A stretch of DNA of 64,000 bases from Erythrocercus mccallii (taxonomy: Eukaryota; Chordata; Aves; Passeriformes; Dicruridae): assembly GCA_013397435.1 (NCBI GenBank), contig VZRG01000450.1, positions 433,168-497,167 of the forward strand. Reading direction: 5' to 3'. A model generated the notes under the pieces. That model made no database searches, was not told the DNA's origin, and worked only from the letters and a program-made list of their open reading frames with translations. Shown piece after piece: positions 23,901 through 36,156 of this stretch. Made by a program: the position numbers and the translations under genes. The first letter of the stretch is position 1. Each line of letters begins with the position of its first letter.

Positions 23901-26900
23901 CATTTGGACTTTAAAACTCACAAGTATATTTGAGATTTCATCAAGATATAATATTTTTAAAATTTCCAATTCTCTTAAATTTCCACAAAAAATCTGAGCA
24001 AAATTAACTCCAGGTAAGATATCCAGCTTGTATAAAAAGATGCCTCCAACTCATCCTAACCAAGCTATGGGACTTATTTGTCCTAAAAGAGTCAGGACTC
24101 AAACATTGAAGAGTTTCATATTATGTTACACATTATGTGAAAGAGACATACATGAAATCCAGCATAATAACAAATTCTCACATCAAAGATATTTGCAAGT
24201 TATATTTTCAGTATTGACATTCATCATGTGCTTTTCAGGACAGAAGAATTCTTTATTGTGACCGTGTGTTAATGGCTTAGAGCAACATGTCCAAGGGCTT
24301 GACAGTAGCATTTCAGCAGTGTACACTGATGGTCAGATTATCATGCACCCTGCATGTTTCCATATCCTATTCATGTTGGTTTTTTATTCATGGTCAGAAA
24401 CGTGTTTTCTTCATCATTAAAGTGAAACATTGCCTCCTAACCAGGGAAAAGTGAAATGATGGTTCCAGTGTGTAGTCTAGATTTAATTCTCTTTCTAAAT
24501 ATACAATAGTTAAGGGCTATAATCTCAAATCTATAGAATTCATCACAGAAAATATATAGACAAGAACACAGAAAGTAAACCAGGAGGATCAGAATGCTAA
24601 ATATTATTTGATTAAATAAAATATAAAATATTCATTACTGTCCATCATATTTCATAATATAGCTTCTTTTCTAGTCTATATTTTCTCTAATTTAAGCAGC
24701 TGTTTTCTTTTTGACAGTGTTAAAATCAGACCTATGGAAAGGGAAATCTTCTGTTAAAGGTTTGTCTTATCACAAGAACACATTTGTCTGTTGCAATTTC
24801 TATAAAGATCATCTGCTACCACATACATTGAACCCAAGATATCTTGCAGTAGACTGATATTTAGAAGAAAAAAAAAAAGTACTTTTATACTCAGAAAACA
24901 AAATTAAATCAGTGCAGCAGTGAAAGTCAAAAAACGTGATAAATTCTTATGAGGATAATTTCCGTTGTTTCACTTCTTTCAGAGGTTTCAGGTTGCTATG
25001 CTAAGTTGATCCATGAAGTTACCAGATGTGATTAAGGTCCTCTTTTTCAGAAAAAATGTTACTAATTAGAGTTTTGTAATTTTTTCTAGTACCAAAAAAG
25101 AAAGTATAATTTTTTTTTTTAGTCTAAAAAAAAGGCTATAAAATGGCAATTACTTATATTTTCCTTTTTTCTAGTTTTATCATTTGTCTTCTGGGTTTCT
25201 TTGGTTCTTTTACAATTATTGCAAGTGTCAGTTCTCTCACTTCAGAACATTCCTATAATTCAGAAAATTACTCTTCACTATAGTGGCAATGATTCTTTGG
25301 TTGATTTCTTCTCATTTTAGTAAATGTTAATAGGTCAGCAAAGTTTCCGATTTCAAAAATTCTGAATCAAATAAACACCATTTGTTATTGTCATATTTGA
25401 AGACATTGGCTCAGCCAGGGAAACATACACCATGAATAGCAACTCCACAACACTAGATTAAGCAGTTCACAAACACAATAAAGATTGGAAACATTTCCTA
25501 TAAGATCCACTGCATGTATTTTGAAAACCTGTGTTTCTAGACAGTACGTTTGTTAATCAAAGAGTATATAAATGTGTAAGTTGCAAATTAATAAAATTAT
25601 ATATAAAAACTAAATCCATTTTTATTTTCAGAAACATCTTCGTCCAAAAAGACCACTGCAAAGAAAATAGTTGCTGTTAACAAAACATCATGAGAAATAT
25701 TCTGTATGCTCAAGAGTATCATGATATATCCCTCTCAGGCTTCTGATGTAGGGAAATTTTCGTGTCACAATGATTGCTCACAGCTGCACTGTGAGTTTTC
25801 TACTTAAAAAAATATGATCCTTTCTTTCTCACACTACACTTCAATATCCAAATTCAGATTATATGTGAATCTTTCAGTTTTGCCTTGGAAACCATCTAAT
25901 TTCTATATATTTCCCAAACACATATTTACTCTTCATCTGGTTATGTATTTACAATATTATTTATGAAAATATGCAACTTTTAATCTTTTTTATATTTACA
26001 CTGAATATACATTTTTTCAAACATTTTAATGAAAATATAAATTACCAGTGACAGACCAGTGTTAAACTCCATCTAAATTTCACAGCCTCAAATCAGTGAT
26101 GATACTAAGTCATCATGAATCATCTTGCTGGAGGATGCATTTAATGGAAAATCCAAGGAAACAGTAGGCATGGAAGAGAAGATAAAAGACCATGGGGAAC
26201 TATGTAGTTGGGAAACCAAGTGTACAGAAAAGTAAAGTATTTGGAATTATTAAAACACAGATTTACTTTAAAATATAGTAAATGCACTTTGGAATATGAA
26301 TCCCTCTTTTTACTTTAAGCAATTTCATCATTATCTGTAAGGCTCTTGAAGGGAAAATATGAAAGTTCCCATGAAGAAAGTATACTGGCATAAATACAAG
26401 CCAGAACTGATGACAAGTCTTACCACATTTTTTGTCCCATTTTTTCTTTAATAGTTATTGTTCCACTTTATTCACATCACAAATCCCATTTTTGGGGTTC
26501 CAGCTACTTAGATCAGTTATCATCATTCCAGGAGCCATGAACTATATGTGGGGAATATGCAGTCATGCCTATAGTGGACTTTCTTCTCCCAAACTATGAT
26601 CCTGCTACTAGGACAGACTCTCCTGTGACAGTGTACACCTGTATTGAGTAACACATGCAAAAGATCACAAATGTTTCTCTCTTCCCCTAAATTTCCAGAA
26701 CTATTGATAGCCATGGCAAATATACGATCCAATATGAAATTATTTTAAATCACTACTTTCAAGATCCAAAATGTCCAATTAATTGCAAATGCAATCCTTT
26801 ATGACCGGAGGACACATGGGTTCGTAACTGTGAAATGTATTTCCATATTCTGAAAGTTATAGTTCACTCTTTCTACCAGAATGAAGGACTTGGTCATGCA

Positions 26901-27693
26901 GCAATGACTCATCTAACTAGGTCTTGAAGACTTGAGACACAAATGAAATCATTTGTAGTTTGTAATCACATGAGGAGGAGGCTAGAAAGGCTTGTGACTG
27001 ACTCACAAACATTACAGATGGCAATCCATAATGCATAGCTCCTACATTATATCTTCAATTAAATATTTTTTGTTAAAACAGAAGCAGTGATGGAATTGGC
27101 ACCATCAGGGTGTGTTCCCTGGGGAGCACGTTAGTTGGTACCTTCCAGAAGTGGCTAGCCTGGAGCAACGTGGGCACATATCAGAAGCTAGGATCGGTAC
27201 CTCTAAAATGCAGACTTAATAAGATAAACCCAACAGAGGCTGGCAAACTGGTTGCAGCTGTGTCCAAAGTGAGATGATATTGCTTTGTTTGCAGTATATC
27301 CAAAGAACCTCAACTGCCTAAGGAAGAATTGAGAGACTACAAACAAGGAGATAAAGATCTCAGTCAAGCAGTATTTCCAGTCTATATTAGAGTTAGAAAG
27401 AATGAAATGGAACTGCCTTGAAGGCAGTAAAAAATGAGATCTTTAGATATCAACAGATGTTAGAACATGTAATGGCTTTTTTATGATGCATTCTTTAGCA
27501 GACATTAAATACTTCTATATACCATTCAATTAAAACAGTGGAAAACTGAATATGCCAAAGCATGCCGAAATTACCCTGATGTATCCAAATGTTATTACTC
27601 TGCCCGTAATAATTTTGAAATCAACACTGATATAGGAAAAAAGTTAGTCAAAAATTTGGTTGAGGTTCTTTTTCATTCACTAAAACCAAATAG
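20908..27693. other. anonymous AT-rich DNA, no gene seen
   Basis: Nearly 7 kb without a recognisable gene, RNA or interspersed repeat. Open frames are all below 100 codons and have no familiar motif. Confidence 0.55.
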
Positions 27694-27801
27694 TTTCAAA
27701 TTATATTTTTATTATATTATTATATATTATATATATATTATATATATATTATATTATATATATTATTATATTTTTATATTATTTCAAATTATATTTTTAT
27801 T
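27694..27801. repeat. TA/TTA microsatellite flanked by a 20-base direct repeat
   Basis: Alternating TA and TTA runs fill about 27700-27781. TTTCAAATTATATTTTTATT occurs on both sides, at 27694-27713 and 27782-27801, 88 bases apart. This suggests an 88-base tandem duplication or slippage event that later became simple-sequence-like. Confidence 0.9.
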
Positions 27802-30800
27802 TCTCAACAACTGACAAGCATTTGCAGCCTACCATTCCATGTCTAAAGCAAAAGTGATAGAGACTAATAATAACCTGGGATGAGATAATAACAGATAACA
27901 AAGAATGTGTGATATGTAAATTACAAGGATTTTCTCCAAGTAGCACTCAGATTTTGTTTTGAGAGATAGTGTAATACCATCTTTATATCTAACCAGCATA
28001 GAAATAGAAGTTATTTGAAAGTGATAAAGTAAATTCCTACAAATGAAAAAATAATACATGTAGTCTTTGGCCTAAATAAGACATGGGATGATAACTATTT
28101 TAGGATTTTTAGAGTGAGAAATAGAGATACTCCCAGAATATATTTCAGGTGGCAGGAAGAACACTACTACATCATTAATACAACATCAGAAAAGATAACT
28201 TGAATTAGAAGGTAACTTCCACTTCTCTGCACTCTTGTAATTAATCTTTTGTCAATCAGAGAGCAAAACCCATTACAATGTTGCCAACTTGGGAGATGGC
28301 AAATATCTCCTGTTCTTTATTTTCTCCCTAACTTGGGTAACAAAGAATTCAGCTACAGAGGTGAAAATAAAACCTGGATGATCAAATAAAAACTAGTTAT
28401 GAGACACGAGAGCTATGTTATGAGCTATCTAGGAAAACAGATTTGCAATATGTTCTTTAAAGAAAAAAATGGAAAGGAAGAAAAAGAGTAAAGGTAAGAC
28501 ATCTTAATTCCTGAGGATTTTAGGGATTTACTATTTTTTTAGAGTTTTCATACATTCTCTGCTGGAAGAGGAATTGACTAAAAATGCAAATGAGGAAAAA
28601 GACTAAAGGTTTAGTAGCAGCAAGAGGATGGGGAAAAGGCTGAATGTTGCAAGATGCTGACATGGGGTAGAAAAAAAGAAGCTTCATAGACCTGAAGCAA
28701 CTCACAAGATTCAAAAAACTATCTGCCACTGAAAAGGGCCCCCAGGTTCAAATCCATTCAGTGTTCATCAGAAAGTGTTCTTTATACAGCATTTTATGAG
28801 AATTTTGTCTTTAGGAGACTAAGCTACAAATGAGCCTTCAGTCCCACTAGTTTTTGAGGAAAATCTGCATTGTTCCTGAAAAAACAAGAAGGTGAAGCTC
28901 TTAAAACTGCAGTCCTCACAGTACAAAGATTTTTGCATCCACTAACTGACATTCACTTGCAATTCACTGGCATTTATATGAGATATAATATATTAAAATG
29001 TCATAGGCAATATGATTGCTTCATGTAGATCTTGCACAGAAAAAAGTCATCATGGCTAAATATGTGTTCTGAGCAGACAACAATTCCTTTCTGCTGGCTT
29101 GTATTCTGAAAAAATCAAAGTAGCAATATTTATATTTTCCATTATAATTTCTGTTGCAATAGAAACAACAGCATCTATTAAGTATGTTACACTGCTTATT
29201 CCACTATACAGATGTACCCTCTACCCAGAAACTGAAGGAAATTTCAAAACTTCATGTCAGGATGCTTTAATGTCAGTTTTCACAGTATAGTACTTTTTTA
29301 AAGCAAAATTCTTTTTTCTTTCCTGTAAAAATATTGTAGGTGAATAATCTCTATCTCTTCCCTGAAAAAATCAGTTACAGAAGCCTTATTGATCTATGAG
29401 ATTTTTTTGTATTTCTCTATTGTTAGGAGATTATGTCATCCTGATATTATTTAATTAATTATTGTTTTATCATGATAGCTGTTACTCCTAATTTCTCAAA
29501 TCAAAGTAGGAACACTCAGTCAAGATTTCAACTCTGAAATGCCAGCTGGCAACAATGGGGTAACACTACTTCAGGTTTTTTAGAGAAGCACCTGATAGAC
29601 ATTGAGTCAATTCAACCTACTTTCCCACTGGTCAGAAGTGACTGGGGTAAGGTACTTTCTGTACAAGAACGGTTTGATACTGAAATCCTTGTACATCCAC
29701 AGTATTTAATTTACAGCCACATAATTTAATATTTCTTGTTGATGCTATGAGTTCTATGTTTAAGAAGTGAATAGCCTCTGCTAGCTATCTGTTCGTGTCA
29801 ACTGATTTTACTGTGTGACAAGTAAACCACAAAAAGAAGAAAAAGGACCCTCTGATTAGTTCAGAACGTGACAGAAACACTGAGCTGGGTGTGTTGTCAT
29901 AGGAACAGCAAGAAACCCAAATCTCAGTCTGTGGTTATGAATGGGTGAAATATGAATATATATTATACACTAACACCAGGAATAATAACTAAAAAAAAAA
30001 GTTAAAAAGAATATGGGGTTCAAAATTAAGACTTAGTTAAGAATTATGGGAAGTGATGTGGATAGGGTTCTTAAATTCATGTTTTTAAAACATTTGCAAC
30101 TGAAGCTTGAAATCCTATTTTGCACACTTCCTATTTTTCTTCTATCATTCAAAGCCAGGAGCAGCATAGCGTAGATATAATCAGTGGTGCATTCAGTTCT
30201 GCGTTTTACAGGTAAATTTTCTGCAGTGATCAACAATGCTTCAACATACCCCACAACCTTTAGCACTGCTCTTTGCCCCTGCTCTGTCTCTAGCATTTGC
30301 TCTCACACAGCATATTTGCTTACTTCCTCCTACAGCCCCACCCACGGCCCTAAGTCTTCTTGGTTTAGATCTGGTCAGCTCTCATCCTTGTACTGTTTTA
30401 TACCACACCCCACCATTTATATCACACTTCACCTGACATCCTGACTCTTCTTCTTGAATGTTTTTTCTCCCTTTTACTCCCAAATCTGTCCATTACTCCT
30501 TTATCACCTTTCCTATCACATCCATCCTCTTATTCTTCATGCTCGATAGCTACCCACCAGTACCCCCAGCAGATGGTTAACAAAGACAGACTCTAACCAA
30601 GCTTTTCAGCTCTTTTCCTCCTCTCTCAGATGTTAATAAGTTGGAGGAAGAACTAGCAGGAAAAGGAACTAGAAGGAACAAAAAGGCCTGGAAATACCAT
30701 GCAAGTCTTCTACAGTCCTATCAACGCTTACAAAATTCTATTTTCTTGTAATTTAGATAAGTTATAAAAATATCTCTATATGGGTAACATATAAAATTTT

Positions 30801-30984
30801 GTAGTTTTATAATGTGACTAAAGCTGAGTAAGTCACATATTTGCTAGTATAACACTAATTAATTTTGAGTTGAAAAAGCTTTTTAAGTGTAAATGTAAAT
30901 TTTAAAAGTAATTTTTGTTTCGAACTTGGATATAAGAACAATTTTCTCCTAACTTGCTCTTCGGAAATGTGAATTATTTTAATC
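27802..30984. other. anonymous DNA, pyrimidine-rich patch at 30240-30560
   Basis: No gene recognised. From about 30240 to 30560 the plus strand is strongly C/T-rich and G-poor, unlike its surroundings; a plus-strand frame of 86 codons there (30184-30444) is Ser/Pro/Thr-rich because of that composition and has no known domain. Confidence 0.5.
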
Positions 30985-30990
30985 TGACTT
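30985..30990. repeat. left 6-base target-site duplication
   Basis: TGACTT directly before the LTR start; the same six bases follow the LTR at 31378-31383. Confidence 0.9.
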
Positions 30991-31377
30991 TGTTGTAGTG
31001 CACTAAGTAGGTAGTTCATTTTTGTATTTGCACTGAGTTTTCCCCTCACTAACACATGCTGTATCTTCCCCATAACCCCCAGCTTCCCCTGCACACCTGA
31101 CCCCCAGGTGTCACCTCCCCCTTGGTCTGCCACCATTGGCCAGCAGACCCCGTCCCCTCCCCCCCTGGACCAGGGCACAGAAGTGACCAGCCCAGGTGAC
31201 CCTTCCTCTTTTCCCCGCTCGGGCACATGGAATAAGTTCTGCCAATAAACTGTGGGACTGGATCCCGGGAGAGAGAAGAGCGCCTTTCGTCTTTTACCTT
31301 TGTCCTTGCCTCAGTTTCCCCCCCGAGGACTGTTGCTAGCCAGGGTGGTCCTCCCCGGGGCGAGGGAAACTGCGGCA
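30991..31377 (+). mobile_element. solo LTR of an ERVK-like (class II) endogenous retrovirus
   Basis: The 387-base element begins TGTTGTAG and ends CTGCGGCA, which gives the canonical TG...CA termini and an imperfect 8-base terminal inverted repeat differing only by transitions. It is bounded by a perfect 6-base duplication TGACTT (30985-30990 and 31378-31383), the size expected of class II retroviral integration. A poly(A) signal AATAAA lies at 31244-31249. The element is GC-rich and keeps many CpGs, unlike its AT-rich host region, which suggests a fairly recent insertion. No gag, pol or env sequence is present, so the internal part was removed by recombination between the two LTRs. The family resembles passerine ERVK LTRs known to me. 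The antisense open frames over it (31378-30855) are incidental. Confidence 0.93.
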
Positions 31378-31383
31378 TGACTT
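31378..31383. repeat. right 6-base target-site duplication
   Basis: TGACTT, identical to 30985-30990, directly after the terminal CA of the LTR. Confidence 0.9.
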
Positions 31384-34300
31384 ATTCCTTGAAATGCTCT
31401 GCCTATTTTAGAAATGTCTTCTTGAAAATGCTGGTATGAATTGATTAAACTGCAACAAAGTTGTAAGTAACTGAAAAACATCCACAGAAAGTATCAGAAA
31501 AATTCATATATAGACTTTAAACAAGTCACAGATACCTCAATATATTAGAGATTGTAATATAACCAACAAATATCAACTTGGGAGTTACTTTCTTTGTATA
31601 TTTGTTAGAAATATGATTAAAAACAATTAATAAACTTTGTCCAAAATTTTTGCATGTTAAGAATTTATTACAACTGAGAGTTTTCCATCAGTCAAGAGGG
31701 GAAAGAAAAGAATTCTGTGGTACTTTAATGTCGTCTATATAAACTTTTCATGAAGGCAATGCAACACCTGAGCATTTATTAATAACGCAGAAGGTAGACT
31801 GCAGTGGTATATTTCAAATCTGAGCAAAGCTCGTCAATGAACTAAACTGACTGCCTCTTACACTGACAACAGGAAACTAGAAAATGCTTGCATTGACAAA
31901 GATTGAGGTGGTAAAATGAATCTTAGTGTTTGGAGCTATGCAGATGCCCTTTGTCATCTTTGCTATTCAGTATTGATAGTTCTCCTATTGATTCTTTCTC
32001 TGGGATTACTGCATGTCTGACCATTACTTGATTGTGTTCCTGTCCTAGGCTCCTGCTCAGCCCTAGACTTCCATGTCTCTGGGAAGAATAAAACAGGCTA
32101 TGGTTTGGAAGGGCATATTATCCCCTGCTCCTGCTGAGGGCGAGAGAACTTCCTCTTTATGCCTCACAGATTTAGAGTTATCTGCTTCTGAGTGCAGCCT
32201 CCAGGGTAGGAAATTCAATGCTCTAAGCAGAGTTACCAGAAAATCCCACGTTCACCCCACCCCTCCTCACTAGAAGTGGAGCACTAATTGGTGTCCCACA
32301 TGGTGGAAATAACCAGGCTATTACCAAAAGTGCTGAAATTTTTCAGCAGTTTTGGGAAAGATTAGAAATGATAAGGAAAAGTCACACAACAATGTCGTCA
32401 CTTGGAAAGTAACACGTCTCACTTCAAACTACATAAATGATTACCAACACATGCACATCATCTACTCTCTATTATGGTTCATTTAGCTAATGAAATGCTT
32501 TGGCAGCTAGTCATTGATTTGCAAGACAGAACATACTAACAGAATATATATTATGAAATACTGGGACATTTTAGCACCTAACAGATCAGCTGTCTCCATA
32601 AATTTCATTTGATCCACAAGGGTTTCTTTTTACTATAATCTTATCTTATTGAATGGCAGAGGGTTCTATAAATATCTAAATGTCATTGCTGCTAATTCCT
32701 TTATTGACAACCATTTCTCTAAGAAACACCACAGGTGTTTCTAAACTAATTTACAAAATATCAAATGCCAGAGACACCATGTGGTATTCATAATGTACTG
32801 TTATGAAAGCAGAACAAATTCAATTTCTTTAGTAGATGAAAAGCTCGGAGTGATAAGCAACTTTTGAAAATAAGAACCCAAAAGGTGCTAATTTAAGCCA
32901 TGAAAGATTTAAGGAAATATAGCCACTATAAAAACTAGCCATTCTGGTGCCAAAAAACATTAAACTAAAAATAGATGCAATCACATGGAAAACAGAACTC
33001 CCTGTTCTCTTTTCTACTTTCTAAACCCTCAATGTACCTGTAAAAAGCACAGGAAAAGAGAGGGTTTTCAGGAATCGGAAGTAGGATTAAATCAGAGTAT
33101 TTCCATGAGAGCATGGTAGTTTGCGTTCCTATGAGGAATGAGTTACAGTCTGCTCCTGAACCTCTGCAGCAGCTCAACTCCCATTTTAAAATTTTACTTT
33201 TAGGGGATGTTTACCAGATTTACCTAGAGTGAGGAGCTGTGTTGACAAGCTACTATAAAGCCTTCAGTTAGTGGAGACAGTGGCTCTTGGGAATGGGGTT
33301 GTGGATCGCAAACTTAATATAGATGTTGTGAATTTCCTTATGGATGAAACTGCAATTTCTCTGACCTCTGCCATTATCCTATATTTATCTGTATCTGTCA
33401 CCAACAAGTCTCAACCTTTAAAGGAAGATCAATACTGATTTCTGAAAAGGTAGAGCAGGAATTTATATTTAAGACACTCTCAGCCCAGAAATTGAAGGTG
33501 CAGAGCCATGTAGCCAAAGAAAGTATAATAAATATAAAGTGCCTGTAAATATACTAATATTTTATTGTATATAAAATCACTGAAATAACTTTTCAATAAG
33601 GTATTTTTTCCATCTAAGTAGAAATTAGCTATTTTGAAACTGATGTTTCTGTGTTGAATTGGTGTTGCCTTGTAATGAGATGCACAGTCTCATGCGGCCT
33701 GTCCTTTTACCATCCAAACTTACCACATGGGAACTCAAAGATCTTGGATGAAGTCCAGGCTAAAGCTTGTGAAATCTGCAGGGCATATTTTTATTAAAGT
33801 TCAAATTTTTCAGGTGAAGTCAACACTGATTTTTTTCTTGTTTGGAGTCTAAATCCTTGCAGGAATCAAGGAGCTAAGAAAACAGTCTTCTGAGTCCAGG
33901 ACAGATTAAAAAGTTTAATATTACTTATAAATTGAAAAAAACCAAATTGTAAAGCAATGGTTAAAAAAATTCAAACCAAAGGTAGATGTATTTTGTTCAC
34001 AGAGGTTCAAATTCAGTGTAACTGCTCAAATAAAGGAAGATACAATACTTAAATACAAATAATCAGAAAATCATGGGCCAATCTGTGACCTAAGAACACA
34101 CCAGTGCCACTGTTGTCCATTAAAGCAAATATTACTGGGAGAAGATTCTGGACACAGTATCTCCAGAATGACCACATTTATGTAACAGTACATACAGTGG
34201 TATAAAGCCAGCTTCTGGGAAAAAAAAAATCCAAAAAAACAACAACTTCACTTGTCACACTCTGAATTATCCCTTCCATTTAAGATGCAGTATTAAAAAT

Positions 34301-36069
34301 CACATCTATTGTTCTCATAGTCAATGTATGACTTTTTAAAAGAAATATCTTTATTTCACATATCAAAACCTGTTATATGCAAGAATTATCATCTCAAATA
34401 AAAATGTTTCTATGATATCCTAGTCTATTCACTTGAAAAGTAATTAATTATTATTTCAAGCAAAATTTTTATTTAAGTTTGTTTTTCTCCAGAGAGAGCA
34501 AAACTGGGTACTATTTATGCAATGATCCAGCTTTGAATACCTTGTAAGATCCCTGCATTCTCAAGTGGAACAAATAGATTTCTTTGTAGATTGCTAAGAA
34601 GAAAAAATTGAATTTAAATGACATTTAGATTTCAAAACACTTTGAAATTCAAAGTATTGTATAGCACATAACAGATCTTTATATTTGTATAGCACATATC
34701 AGTTCTTTATATTTAAATAACTGCCTACCAATTTAAAATATTTTGTCCCATGCAGTTCTGTGGAATGAATAGAGCTGTAACCCTATTTCCTGTAGATACC
34801 ATGGAAGAAAATGAAAAGTGGGAGTGGTCTAGCATTTCAAACAAATTCTGCAATATTTGCAAGGCAACTCTTTAAATTCTACTGATTCTTATACCAAGTA
34901 GTAATAATATGATTTTAAAGTAGCATTTAAAATTTCAAAGATTAAAAAAGATCAGAGAAACTTTGTTTTTCCTCCAGAAATGGATACGTTTCTGATTTAG
35001 CATAGGTTACAGGAAGTGGAAGAAAACATCTGAGGAGCCCCATTAATATACTAGCAGGAGTTTTTCAAGGACAGTGTGACAATATGGAAATGGAGGATTT
35101 TTGCATGCCAGACACAAAGGTTGAGAATATGTTCTGTGCTAGAAGCTGATCAAGAGATTATATGTGAGACAAAAATACATATAAGGTAATTCTGTACATA
35201 AAGACCTGGATGAAAATCACTTCAGAGAAATAAAATGCACCTGTTGGTAGAGAGGGAGACTTTGTACTTATATTCCTCATAGCGTCTTCTCTCTCTCATT
35301 GTTTAGTTAAGGAATGTTCCACTATTTTAGGTCTGTACTGACATAGCTCCTTCCAGTTTTAAGAAATTTAAAATGATTGGTCTTATCCTGAAAGAAAAAA
35401 GATAAATTCCTATTGTACTTTTGACTAAGTTAACAGATTTAACCAAATTTTGGCTGCCTTGGTGAATTATACTTCTTATGGACTTTGTTATGTGCTTGAT
35501 CATTTGTTTTAGAAAGCTGATGTCAAAAGATTAGTTTTTGGGGTTTTTTTGGGGTTTTTTTTTGTCATTACAACATAGTTTTGTCTTCATAAATCTAAAA
35601 ATATTTTGTTTATTTTGTGGGATTTTGAAATCAGTTAGAGGTAAAACAAAATAAGATCTTAGGAAGCCAACACACCTTCTTCATACTTTTAAAATATCAA
35701 ACAGGTTTTGCAAAATTCTTAGTAGATTTGAGTTCTATTTTGTACATAGAAACATCAAAGAAATGTAGCAGTGCAATCATTTATTATGTGGCTATGGCCT
35801 TGAGCATCCTAATTTAGCTTTGATGTTAGACAAGTTTGGACCAGGTGAGACATAATATCTCTTTTCCCTATTTAAACTCTTTTTTTCCTATGAACAGGAG
35901 CAGTAAAGAATATAACCAGAGATGGAAGGCAACTTGCACATTTACAACATCTGAAGACATTTTAATCTAAAAGTGTCATTTTTATTGCATAAATGACTTA
36001 ATGGAGTAAGGCTACTTTTTTCAGATGGCACAAAATATTTGGTATTATTATTTTACATATGTGTGGGGA
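31384..36069. other. anonymous AT-rich DNA, no gene seen
   Basis: No gene recognised. A GC-richer patch at about 32040-32280 might be an old repeat fragment but I cannot name it. A 28-base tandem duplication is present at 34657-34712. Confidence 0.5.
34657..34712. repeat. 28-base tandem duplication
   Basis: Two adjacent 28-base copies (34657-34684 and 34685-34712), both starting TTGTATAGCACATA, differ at only two positions. Confidence 0.9.
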
Positions 36070-36156
36070 TATGTTTAGGGCTGATCAGGATGGTGTTAGG
36101 TTGAGAGCTGGACTAGATGACTTTGGAGGTGTCTTCCAACCTTGATAATTCTGTGA
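36070..36156 (+). mobile_element. CR1 3' tail fragment
   Basis: The block 'ctggactagatgactttgga', then 'gtcttccaaccttgataatt' and a CTGTGACA end match the last part of avian CR1. Only the final 80 or so bases are present; the 5' edge is approximate. Confidence 0.85.

Noticed and set aside
28740..28760. GGTTCAAATCC, resembling a tRNA B box
   Set aside because: No A box or foldable cloverleaf upstream at the right distance.
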